Of a DNA stretch of 64,000 nucleotides, positions 56,908-64,000 are shown in pieces. The stretch's first letter is position 1; each line of letters opens with the position of its first letter. Source of the DNA: Pseudomonas mangiferae (GTDB lineage: Bacteria > Pseudomonadota > Gammaproteobacteria > Pseudomonadales > Pseudomonadaceae). The DNA is taken from contig NZ_VJOY01000013.1 of the NCBI RefSeq assembly GCF_007109405.1, forward strand, positions 1 through 64,000, read 5' to 3'. Below the pieces are notes generated by a model. It saw only the letters and a list, made by a program, of their open reading frames with translations, was not told where the DNA came from and ran no database searches. A program made the translations under genes and the position numbers.

Positions 56908-57327
56908 ATGCGCCGCCTCGCCCTGATGCTCTTCACCCTCTGCCTGGCCCTGCCCGCCGCCGCCGAACGCATGCAGCGCTTCGGTGACCTGGAGGTGCAC
57001 TACAACGCCTTCAACTCCGGCTTCCTCCAGCCGGACACCGCCGCCGCCGCGGGCCTGGTGCGCAGCAAGACCCTGGGCGTGGTCAACGTCACCGTGCTCA
57101 AGGACGGCAAGCCCGCGCCGGCCCAGGTGGGCGGCGAGATCAAGGACCTGCTGGGCAAGCGCACCCCGCTGCAATTCAAGGAAGTCCGCGAGAGCGGCGC
57201 CCTCTACCACCTGGCGCAATTTCCCATCGGCAGCCGCGAAGTGCTGAGCTTCAGCCTGGACATCCGCGGCACCGACGGCGAGGCGCACCGCATCGACTTC
57301 AACCAGGAAATCTTCCCCGACGAATGA
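56908..57327 (+). CDS. DUF4426 periplasmic protein
   Basis: This 139-residue exported protein has a signal peptide (1-19, [16 protein letters not shown]). It is followed by a beta-rich domain: [28 protein letters not shown] and [25 protein letters not shown]. The family has unknown function but is almost always between metW and rdgB, as here. The stop overlaps the rdgB start (ATGA), suggesting coupled expression. Confidence 0.85.
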   Translation: MRRLALMLFTLCLALPAAAERMQRFGDLEVHYNAFNSGFLQPDTAAAAGLVRSKTLGVVNVTVLKDGKPAPAQVGGEIKDLLGKRTPLQFKEVRESGALYHLAQFPIGSREVLSFSLDIRGTDGEAHRIDFNQEIFPDE

Positions 57328-57917
57328 ATACCCTCGACCAACTGGTGCTGGCCAGCCACAACGCCGGCAAGCTCAAGGAACTCCAGGCCATGCTCGGCGC
57401 GCGGGTGACGCTGCGCTCCGTCGGCGAATTCAGCCAGGTGGAGCCGGAAGAGACCGGCCTGTCCTTCGTCGAGAACGCCATCCTCAAGGCGCGCAACGCG
57501 GCGCGGCTGTCCGGCCTGCCGGCCCTGGCCGATGACTCCGGCCTGGCGGTGGACGCCCTGGGCGGCGCCCCCGGCATCTATTCGGCGCGCTACGCCGACG
57601 GCCAGGGCGACGCGGCCAACAACGCCAAGCTGCTGGCGGCCCTGGCCGACGTGCCGGACGCCGCGCGCGGCGCCCAGTTCGTCTGCGTGCTGGCCCTGGT
57701 GCGGCACGCCGACGACCCGCTGCCGATCCTCTGCGAGGGGCTCTGGCAGGGGCGCATCCTGCACCAGGCCCGGGGCGACCATGGCTTCGGCTACGACCCG
57801 CTGTTCTGGGTGCCGGAGCGGGACTGCTCCAGCGCCGAGCTGGCGCCGGCGGACAAAAACCAGATCAGCCACCGCGCCCGCGCCATGGCCCTGCTGAGGC
57901 AGCGCCTGGGGCTCTGA
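57324..57917 (+). CDS. rdgB: XTP/dITP diphosphatase RdgB/HAM1
   Basis: This 197-residue nucleotide-pool sanitiser hydrolyses dITP, ITP and XTP to monophosphates. Motifs include [16 protein letters not shown] (residues 9-24), [17 protein letters not shown] near 47-63, [24 protein letters not shown] near 70-93 and [14 protein letters not shown] near 152-165. Expected length. It is coupled to the DUF4426 gene. Confidence 0.97.
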   Translation: MNTLDQLVLASHNAGKLKELQAMLGARVTLRSVGEFSQVEPEETGLSFVENAILKARNAARLSGLPALADDSGLAVDALGGAPGIYSARYADGQGDAANNAKLLAALADVPDAARGAQFVCVLALVRHADDPLPILCEGLWQGRILHQARGDHGFGYDPLFWVPERDCSSAELAPADKNQISHRARAMALLRQRLGL

Positions 57918-57957
57918 GGAGCGCATCGCCCGGCGAGGCGGATAGGGTTTCACGATC

Positions 57958-58013
57958 AGGTCCGACCGGGTAGGTCCGACCGGGCAGGTCCGGCCGGATA
58001 AGCCCGGCCCGGT
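57958..58013. repeat. 14-bp intergenic tandem repeat, four units
   Basis: Units AGGTCCGACCGGGT, AGGTCCGACCGGGC, AGGTCCGGCCGGAT and a degenerate fourth copy run without spacers in the 237-nt rdgB-hemW gap. Period is 14 bp, the same as the repeat near 52.7 kb but with different sequence. Confidence 0.85.
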
Positions 58014-58154
58014 GAGGCCCCGCGCCTCGACACGAACACCGCCGCGCGCCCCCCGGCACGGAGCCACGCCGCTCCTCGCCGGCGACAGCTCGTCCGCCGG
58101 CATTGGTAGTTGGGCGAACTCCTGCGACCATAGCGCCCCCTTCGACGCCTAGCC

Positions 58155-59339
58155 GTGACCCCAGCCGTGTTCCCGCTTCCGCCCCTGGCCCTCTACGTCC
58201 ACATCCCCTGGTGCGTGCGCAAGTGCCCGTACTGCGATTTCAACTCCCACGCGGCCGGCCCGGCGCTGCCGGAAGACGCTTACGTGGACGCGCTGCTGGC
58301 GGACCTGGACGTCGACCTGCCCCAGGTCCACGGCCGGCCGCTGACCTCGATCTTCTTCGGCGGCGGCACCCCCAGCCTGTTCTCGGCCCGGGCGCTTGGC
58401 CGGCTGCTGGAGGGCGTGCAGCGGCGAGTGGCATTCGCCGCGGACATCGAGATCACCCTGGAGGCCAACCCCGGCACCTTCGAGCAGGCGAAATTCCGCG
58501 ACTACCGGGCGCTGGGCATCAACCGCCTGTCCATCGGCGTGCAGAGCTTCCAGGGCGACAAGCTGGCGGCCCTGGGCCGCATCCATGACGGCGACGAGGC
58601 GATCCGCGCGGCGGACATGGCCCGCGCCGCCGGCTTCGACAACCTCAACCTGGACCTCATGCACGGGCTGCCCGGGCAGACCCTGGACGACGCCCTGGCC
58701 GACCTGCGAACCGCCATCGCCCAGGCACCCACCCACCTGTCCTGGTACCAGCTGACCCTGGAGCCCAACACGGTGTTCTGGAGCCAGCCGCCGCAGTTGC
58801 CGGAGGACGACACCCTCTGGGACATCCAGGAAGCCGGCCAGGCCCTGCTGGCCGAGCACGGCTTCGCCCAGTACGAGATCTCCGCCTATGCCCGCCCCGG
58901 GCGCCGGGCGCGGCACAACCTCAACTACTGGACCTTCGGTGACTTCCTCGGCCTCGGCGCCGGCGCCCACGCCAAGCTGACCGACCCCGACGGCCGTATC
59001 CGGCGCACCTGGAAGACCCGCCTGCCCAAGGACTACCTGGCCCCGGGCAATGCCTTCCGCGCCGGTGAGCGGCATCTGGACGCGGACGAGCTGCCGTTCG
59101 AGTTCCTGATGAACGCCCTGCGCCTCACCGAGGGCGTGGCCGCCGCCGACTTCCCTGCCCGCACCGGCCTGCCCCTGGCCGGGCTCGCGGCTGGCCGCCG
59201 CGAGGCCGAGCGCCGCGGCCTGCTGCTGCCCGACCCCGAGCGCCTGGCGGCCAGCCCCCGCGGCCAGCTGTTCCTCAACGACCTGCTGCAACTGTTCCTG
59301 CCCGACGACTCGACCCCGGTACGCGGCCCCGCGGGCTGA
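58155..59339 (+). CDS. hemW: HemW, radical SAM heme chaperone-like protein
   Basis: This 394-residue protein has the radical SAM cluster Cys20-x3-Cys24-x2-Cys27 (WCVRKCPYCDFNSH), FFGGGTPSLF near 75, EANPGTFE near 104 and GINRLSIGVQSFQ near 118. The C-terminal HemN-like domain contains ELPFEFLMNALRL. HemW binds heme and delivers it to respiratory proteins; it lacks the extra residues needed for true coproporphyrinogen oxidase activity. The start is uncertain: GTG at the given position has no clear ribosome site, and another GTG lies four codons later. Confidence 0.93.
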   Translation: MTPAVFPLPPLALYVHIPWCVRKCPYCDFNSHAAGPALPEDAYVDALLADLDVDLPQVHGRPLTSIFFGGGTPSLFSARALGRLLEGVQRRVAFAADIEITLEANPGTFEQAKFRDYRALGINRLSIGVQSFQGDKLAALGRIHDGDEAIRAADMARAAGFDNLNLDLMHGLPGQTLDDALADLRTAIAQAPTHLSWYQLTLEPNTVFWSQPPQLPEDDTLWDIQEAGQALLAEHGFAQYEISAYARPGRRARHNLNYWTFGDFLGLGAGAHAKLTDPDGRIRRTWKTRLPKDYLAPGNAFRAGERHLDADELPFEFLMNALRLTEGVAAADFPARTGLPLAGLAAGRREAERRGLLLPDPERLAASPRGQLFLNDLLQLFLPDDSTPVRGPAG

Positions 59340-59641
59340 TTCGCCGTCGGGGGCTGTGCCGCTCTCGCCGGCTCCAGGGTGCCCGGCGGGGCTCGCGACA
59401 TCGCCGGGCAGGCCTGCCACGCCGCTCGCCCCGGCCCGCCAGACGACGGCCAACCGCGTCCCGGAGCGATTCGCTGCAGGCCACGCCGCCCGGGGCTTGC
59501 AACGGTTTACCGGCGTCAAATTACGGGCATTCCCGCACATCACAACCGTCGGCGAAAAAGGCCTGTCGCGGTTGCGCAAAAAGCCAAGCGTTCCGGTAGG
59601 CTATGCCGCGATTTCGTCATCGGGCACACGGAGCCGGCCGA
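59340..59641. promoter_or_regulatory. Gap upstream of the diguanylate cyclase gene
   Basis: 302 nt without a gene. A possible promoter TTGCGC (59570s) to TAGGCT, 19 nt apart, ends about 40 nt before the chosen GTG start. The rest is GC-rich and featureless by eye. Confidence 0.35.
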
Positions 59642-60802
59642 GTGTTGGATCCCCGCAGCATCATCTTCATCCTGTCCGCCCTCAGCCTGCTGATGGCCGT
59701 GGTGCTGTTCGCCATGCCACGCTCGGTGCGCGAGCGGGTGGGCGGCGCGCGCTACTGGAGCAGCGCCATGCTGATGGTGGCCACCGCCTCGCTGCTCTAC
59801 GGGCTGCGCGGGATGATCCCGGACTTCTTCTCCCTGACCCTGGCCAACTTCGCCGGGCTCGGCTCCATCGCCCTGATCTGCGCCGGCGGGCGCTGCTTCT
59901 TCGAACGGCCGCCGCGCCACGCCGCCCTGCTGGGCAGCGTGCTGCTGGCCAACGCCCTGATGTTCTACTTCTTCCACGTGGAGGATCGCCTGGCGGTGCG
60001 GGTGGTGATCTTCTCCTCCCTGTCGGCGGCGCTGATGGCCTACTTCGGCCTCGACGTGCTGCGCCACCGGCCGCGCCAGCCCGACCGCGCCCAGTTCCCC
60101 TACCTGTTCACCGCCGGCAGCGTGTTCATCGACGTGGCGATCTCCGGCCTGCGCATCCTCAACGCCCTGGCGATGCCCACCCAGGGTGGCGACTTCCTCG
60201 CGCCGACGCCCATCAACGTGCTGTATTTCTCCACCCACAGCCTGCTGGCCATCTGCATCTCGGTGGGCTTCATCCTGATGCTCAACGACCGCCTGCACGC
60301 GCTGCTGATGCACCAGCTCAGCCACGACGCCCTGACCAATGCCTACACCCGCCGCATCGTGGTGGACATGGCCACCCGCGAGCTGGCCGCTGGCGCGCGG
60401 AAGCCGGCGTCCCTGCTGCTGCTGGACATCGACCACTTCAAGCGGGTCAACGACGAGCGCGGCCACCAGACCGGCGACGAAGTGCTCAAGCACGTGGTGC
60501 GGGTGCTGATCGGCGGCCTGCGGGCCAATGAGCCCCTGGGCCGCTACGGCGGCGAGGAATTCATCGTGCTGCTGCGCGGCACCGACCTCGACACCGCCCT
60601 GCAGGTGGGCGAGCGCCTGCGCGCGCGCATCGCCGCCAGCCCCTACCGCGGAGGTGGCGACGCCGACCCGCAGGCCATCACCGTGAGCATCGGGGTGGCC
60701 ACCGCCCGCCCCGACGAAACCCTGGAACAATGGCTCAGGCGCACCGACACCGCGCTCTACGACGCCAAGCGCCACGGCCGCAATTGCGTGGTCGCCGGCT
60801 GA
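59642..60802 (+). CDS. Membrane-bound diguanylate cyclase (GGDEF)
   Basis: This 386-residue protein has about six N-terminal membrane helices (IIFILSALSLLMAVVLF, MLMVATASLLYGL, ALLGSVLLANALMFYFF and others, up to about residue 215) and a cytosolic GGDEF domain. The signature is GGEEF at 303-307, with MHQLSHDALTNAYTRR and LLLLDIDHFKRVND upstream. It should make c-di-GMP. The inhibitory I-site, expected as RxxD, reads RANE. I start at GTG preceded by GGAG 8 nt upstream. The ATG 39 nt earlier overlaps a plausible -10 (TAGGCT) and gives a non-conserved start. Confidence 0.88.
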   Translation: MLDPRSIIFILSALSLLMAVVLFAMPRSVRERVGGARYWSSAMLMVATASLLYGLRGMIPDFFSLTLANFAGLGSIALICAGGRCFFERPPRHAALLGSVLLANALMFYFFHVEDRLAVRVVIFSSLSAALMAYFGLDVLRHRPRQPDRAQFPYLFTAGSVFIDVAISGLRILNALAMPTQGGDFLAPTPINVLYFSTHSLLAICISVGFILMLNDRLHALLMHQLSHDALTNAYTRRIVVDMATRELAAGARKPASLLLLDIDHFKRVNDERGHQTGDEVLKHVVRVLIGGLRANEPLGRYGGEEFIVLLRGTDLDTALQVGERLRARIAASPYRGGGDADPQAITVSIGVATARPDETLEQWLRRTDTALYDAKRHGRNCVVAG

Positions 60803-60815
60803 ACGAGGACTTCCC

Positions 60816-61142
60816 ATGCAGTACGCACTCGACCTGATCGCCCACCTCTCGCGCCTGTGCCGCGCCCACCTCTCGGAGATCGCCCTGGCGCTGATGGCCA
60901 CCCTGCTGGTGCTGCTGGGCCCCGGCCTCAATGCCTGGGTCCGGCAGCGCATCGGCGGGCTCAACCTGGTGCTGCGCAGCCTGCTGTTCGTCGGCCTGTG
61001 CCTGCTGGGCTACGGCCTGGCGATGGTCTGGCTGACTCCCTGGCTGGTGAAGGGCCTGGGCTACTTCAACAACTACACCCTGGCCCCTGCGCTGCTGCTG
61101 GCGCTGCTGCTGATCGGCATGCTGGCCGAACGCAACAACTGA
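60816..61142 (+). CDS. DUF3392 family membrane protein
   Basis: This 108-residue inner-membrane protein has about three hydrophobic helices: LALMATLLVLLGPGLNAWV (23-41), LLFVGLCLLGYGLAMVWL (55-72) and LAPALLLALLLIGMLAE (87-103). The family is of unknown function, found mainly in Pseudomonas and Vibrio. It follows the diguanylate cyclase by 13 nt with GAGGA as ribosome site, implying one transcript. Confidence 0.82.
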   Translation: MQYALDLIAHLSRLCRAHLSEIALALMATLLVLLGPGLNAWVRQRIGGLNLVLRSLLFVGLCLLGYGLAMVWLTPWLVKGLGYFNNYTLAPALLLALLLIGMLAERNN

Positions 61143-61308
61143 GGACGACCGCGTGGGTGGGCCAGGCCCGGTTCACCTGACGGGAGCAGGCTGACGTCCA
61201 GGTCGGCGCAGCGAATCCCCCTGCCGGCGCTGACCCGCTTGAGATAGCCGCTGCGCCGAGCCAGCCCCCTGACGCGGCGGGCGGCGAATGGCGGCCGGTG
61301 GGCGCCAG

Positions 61309-61332
61309 GCAAAAAAAAGCCGCCCGAAGGCG
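61309..61332 (-). terminator. Intrinsic terminator of the DUF1329 gene
   Basis: Read on the minus strand, GCCGCC-TTCG-GGCGGC is followed directly by eight T. A UUCG tetraloop with a U-tract is a textbook intrinsic terminator, 31 nt after the stop codon. Confidence 0.95.
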
Positions 61333-61362
61333 GCGGGTTGGCCAGGCAGGCCGGAATCGGTA

Positions 61363-62706
61363 TCAGATGCCCTCGCGGCGCAGCGCCTGCGGGGTGAAGT
61401 CGCGCGGCCCCAGGGGGGGATGGAAATCGTACATGGGCTCGTTGTTGTCCATGCCGTCGACGAAATAGCGGCCGCCGTTCAGGTCGTACAGCGTCTCCAG
61501 GGTGCTGCCGAACATCGGGACATCGTAGTAGCTGATGGGGTGGCTTTCCTGCAGCCCGCTCAACTGGCCGTTCTTGTCGTAGTGGTCGACGGCGAGGATC
61601 TGCCAGCTGTCCTCGTCCACGTAGAAGCGGCGCTTGGCCACCGGGTGGCTGAAGCCCTTGCGCAGGCTCGCCTCCACCACCCACACCCGGTGCAGCTCGT
61701 AGCGCAGCAGGTCAGGGTTGACGAAGTTGGGCGTCAGGATGCGCTCGTAGGGAATGCCCTTCTGGTGCACCGCGTAGCTGTTGTAAGGCACCAGCATTTC
61801 CTGCTTGCCCTTGAGCACCCACTCGTAGCGGTCCGGCGCGCCGTTGTAGGAGTCCACCATGTCCGAGGTGGCCATGCCGTTGGTGTCCGGCTGCAGCGAA
61901 TCGTAGGCCAGCATCGGCAGGCGGCGCACCCGGCGCTCGCTGCGGTTGAAGCGCCAGGCCTTGCGGATCGACAGGACCTGGTCGAGGGTTTCCTGCACCA
62001 CCAGGGCCGACCCCGCCAGCCGCGACGGCGCCACCACGGTGTACTTGTAGTAGAACAGGGTGTTGTTCAGGTCCTGGGGCGTCACGCCTTCGCGGCCGTA
62101 GACGAAGTACACGTCGCGGTCCAGCTTGAGCAGCGTGTAGGTGCCATTGGCCAGCACCGCCGCCTGGTTGGTGACGAAGTGAATCTGGTCGCCGCGGTAG
62201 CGCATGATGTGGTTCCAGATCACCTCCTGGCCGTTGGCCGGGATCGGGAACGGCACGCCGGAGGCGGCCCCTTCCACGCCGTTGCCGCCGGAGATCAGCT
62301 GCGCGTGGCCGGCGTTGTAGCGGGTCGCGTCGTAGATGCGCTGGGGCGCCGCGGCGCTGCGGTGGGTGGGGAACACCCGCACGTGGAAGTCCGGGTGGCG
62401 GCGCACCAGGTCCTTGAGCCCCTCCGGCAGCTGCGCCGCATAGCGGTCGACGTTCTGCGCGTCGATCACATACAGCGGTTTCTCGCCGGCGTAGGGGTCG
62501 GGATGGTGCATGCCGCTGCGGTAGTCCGCCGGCGGCGTGGCCAGGCCGCCGTTCCAGGCAGGGATGGTGCCGGCCGCGTTGCCGGCCCGCTCGCCGCCCA
62601 GCGGGGTCAGGTCCTTGCCCAGTTGCTCGACACGCGCGTCCTCCACCGCGGCCTGGGCCTGCAGGGCGCAGGCCGCCAGCAGCGTGATGCCTAAACGTTT
62701 CAACAC
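61363..62706 (-). CDS. DUF1329 exported protein
   Basis: This 447-residue protein has a signal peptide MLKRLGITLLAACALQAQA. The mature part begins AVEDARVEQLGKDLTPLGGERAGNAAGTIPAWNGG, diagnostic of DUF1329 (LolA/LolB-like, outer-membrane-associated). Family members usually sit beside DUF1302 proteins and RND exporters and may take part in lipid or hydrophobic compound handling; here the partners are absent from the window. It is monocistronic with a strong terminator. Confidence 0.88.
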   Translation of the reverse strand: MLKRLGITLLAACALQAQAAVEDARVEQLGKDLTPLGGERAGNAAGTIPAWNGGLATPPADYRSGMHHPDPYAGEKPLYVIDAQNVDRYAAQLPEGLKDLVRRHPDFHVRVFPTHRSAAAPQRIYDATRYNAGHAQLISGGNGVEGAASGVPFPIPANGQEVIWNHIMRYRGDQIHFVTNQAAVLANGTYTLLKLDRDVYFVYGREGVTPQDLNNTLFYYKYTVVAPSRLAGSALVVQETLDQVLSIRKAWRFNRSERRVRRLPMLAYDSLQPDTNGMATSDMVDSYNGAPDRYEWVLKGKQEMLVPYNSYAVHQKGIPYERILTPNFVNPDLLRYELHRVWVVEASLRKGFSHPVAKRRFYVDEDSWQILAVDHYDKNGQLSGLQESHPISYYDVPMFGSTLETLYDLNGGRYFVDGMDNNEPMYDFHPPLGPRDFTPQALRREGI

Positions 62707-62897
62707 AAGCGCTCTCCTCGCGGCGCTGGCCGGTGGCCGCGTCCGCTTTTGTTGTTATCGCCGTCGGCGGGGCCGCGGCATCGTCAGTGGCGTTGAGGTG
62801 AGGAAACCGTCCTGGGGTGCCGGGTGGTCCCGGTCTGTCTTTGTGTTCTTCCCTGGGGCAGCCGGACGGGCCGGCGCCGCGTGAATCGATGTGTCCT

Positions 62898-63605
62898 TCA
62901 GTCGATGCGTTCGAACTTCAAGTCCCAGACGCCATGGCCCAGGCGCTCGCCGCGGCGTTCGAACTTGGTCACCGGGCGTTCCTCCGGGCGCGGCACGTAG
63001 GTGCCGTCGGCGGCGCGGTTGCGGTACCCGGGCGCCGCGTTCATCACCTCCAGCATGTGCTCGGCATAGGGCGCCCAGTCGGTGGCCATGTGCAGCACCC
63101 CGCCGACCCGCAGCTTCTGCCGCACCAGCTCGGCGAAGGCCGGCTGGACGATGCGCCGCTTGTGGTGGCGGGACTTGTGCCAGGGGTCGGGGAAAAACAG
63201 CAGCAGGCGCTCCAGGCCGCCGTCGGGCACGCAGTCTCGCAGCACTTCCAGGGCGTCGCAGCTGTACACCCGCACGTTCTGCAGGTCTTGGGCGAGCAGG
63301 CCGCTGAGCAGCGCGCCGACGCCTGGCTTGTGCACTTCCACGCCGATGAAGTCCTGCTCCGGCGCGGCGGCGGCCATCTCCAGCAGGGACTGGCCCATGC
63401 CGAAGCCGATCTCCACGGTCAGCGGCGCGCGCCGGCCGAACACCTCGGCGAAATCCCGGCGACCGTCCTCCAGGGCCAGGCCGAAGCGCGGCCAGCCGCG
63501 GTCGAGGCCGCGCTGCTGGCCTTCGGTCATGCGGCCGGCGCGCATCACGAAGCTCTTGATGGTCCGGTGCGGGCGTGCCTCGGGCTGCACGTGTGGGTCG
63601 CTCAT
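62898..63605 (-). CDS. trmB: tRNA (guanine46-N7)-methyltransferase TrmB
   Basis: This 235-residue SAM-dependent enzyme forms m7G46 in tRNA variable loops. Motif I is [17 protein letters not shown] near residues 62-78 and the acidic residue is in [15 protein letters not shown] near 90. [18 protein letters not shown] near 142-160 contains the conserved PDPWxKxRHxKRR. [19 protein letters not shown] is near 180. It lies 55 nt downstream of thiG, conserved in Pseudomonas. Confidence 0.97.
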   Translation of the reverse strand: MSDPHVQPEARPHRTIKSFVMRAGRMTEGQQRGLDRGWPRFGLALEDGRRDFAEVFGRRAPLTVEIGFGMGQSLLEMAAAAPEQDFIGVEVHKPGVGALLSGLLAQDLQNVRVYSCDALEVLRDCVPDGGLERLLLFFPDPWHKSRHHKRRIVQPAFAELVRQKLRVGGVLHMATDWAPYAEHMLEVMNAAPGYRNRAADGTYVPRPEERPVTKFERRGERLGHGVWDLKFERID

Positions 63606-63660
63606 GGAAAACCTGTCTAGTGAATGCGCAACGCGGGGCGGCCATCCGCCCTGCGGAAAA

Positions 63661-64000
<340 letters not shown>

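Overview
The window is high-GC chromosomal DNA from a Pseudomonas-type gammaproteobacterium. Gene content and order support this: rsmE followed by pilGHIJK-chpABC, gshB-tonB3-yqgE-ruvX-pyrR-pyrB-pyrC', pilU-pilT, yggS-proC-yggT-yggU, metX-metW-rdgB-hemW and trmB-thiG follow the gene order I recall from P. aeruginosa PAO1 around PA0381-PA0419. GC content is very high, so nearly every gene casts long open shadow frames on the other strand. I see no tRNA, rRNA, IS element, prophage or CRISPR array.

Layout. 0-1.4 kb: rsmE and a small ferritin-like protein. 1.6-16.3 kb (minus strand): the complete Chp/Pil chemosensory operon that controls type IV pilus extension/retraction and surface sensing, including a giant ChpA hybrid kinase whose acidic linkers hold in-frame hexanucleotide arrays. 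16.5-22.5 kb (plus): glutathione synthetase, TonB3, YqgE/AlgH, RuvX, PyrR, aspartate transcarbamoylase and its inactive dihydroorotase-like partner. 22.5-38.2 kb: a polyamine block. The spuABCDEFGH operon (minus) imports putrescine/spermidine and glutamylates and transaminates them. It diverges from spuI, and is followed by aguR, aguB and aguA (agmatine to putrescine) and a soluble PAS-PAS-chemoreceptor. 38.2-43.5 kb (minus): a sulfur-scavenging block with lsfA, ssuA-ssuC-ssuB and an ssuF-like molbindin, with an OprD-family porin upstream. The FMNH2 monooxygenase ssuD and the reductase ssuE are missing from it. 44.1-47.4 kb: a TM2 protein and a divergent two-gene operon, a radical SAM protein overlapping a fused uracil-DNA-glycosylase-family protein, preceded by a near-consensus LexA box. 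47.7-50 kb: pilU-pilT retraction ATPases. 50.2-60.8 kb (plus): yggS-proC-yggT-yggU, a dynamin-like GTPase, metX-metW, DUF4426, rdgB, hemW, a membrane diguanylate cyclase and a DUF3392 protein. 61.4-64 kb (minus): a DUF1329 protein, trmB and the 3' part of thiG.

The genes fall into three physiological themes: surface motility and signalling (Chp system, TonB3, PilTU, GGDEF, chemoreceptor), nitrogen/polyamine and sulfur scavenging, and housekeeping. In PAO1, as I remember it, pyrC' and pilU lie only a few genes apart while the spu/agu genes sit about 100 kb away. The 22.5-47.4 kb interval therefore looks like a lineage-specific relocation of metabolic cargo into a motility/housekeeping backbone.

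The least described element is the radical SAM/UDG operon at 44.7-47.4 kb. Its SOS-type operator, 4-bp spacing class (TGATG overlap) and UdgX-like active-site region together suggest a damage-inducible uracil or modified-base DNA repair system. Other points of note are the hexanucleotide arrays in chpA, two 14-bp-period intergenic tandem repeats, several strong inverted repeats that look like operators, and a candidate sigma-54 promoter far upstream of the porin gene.
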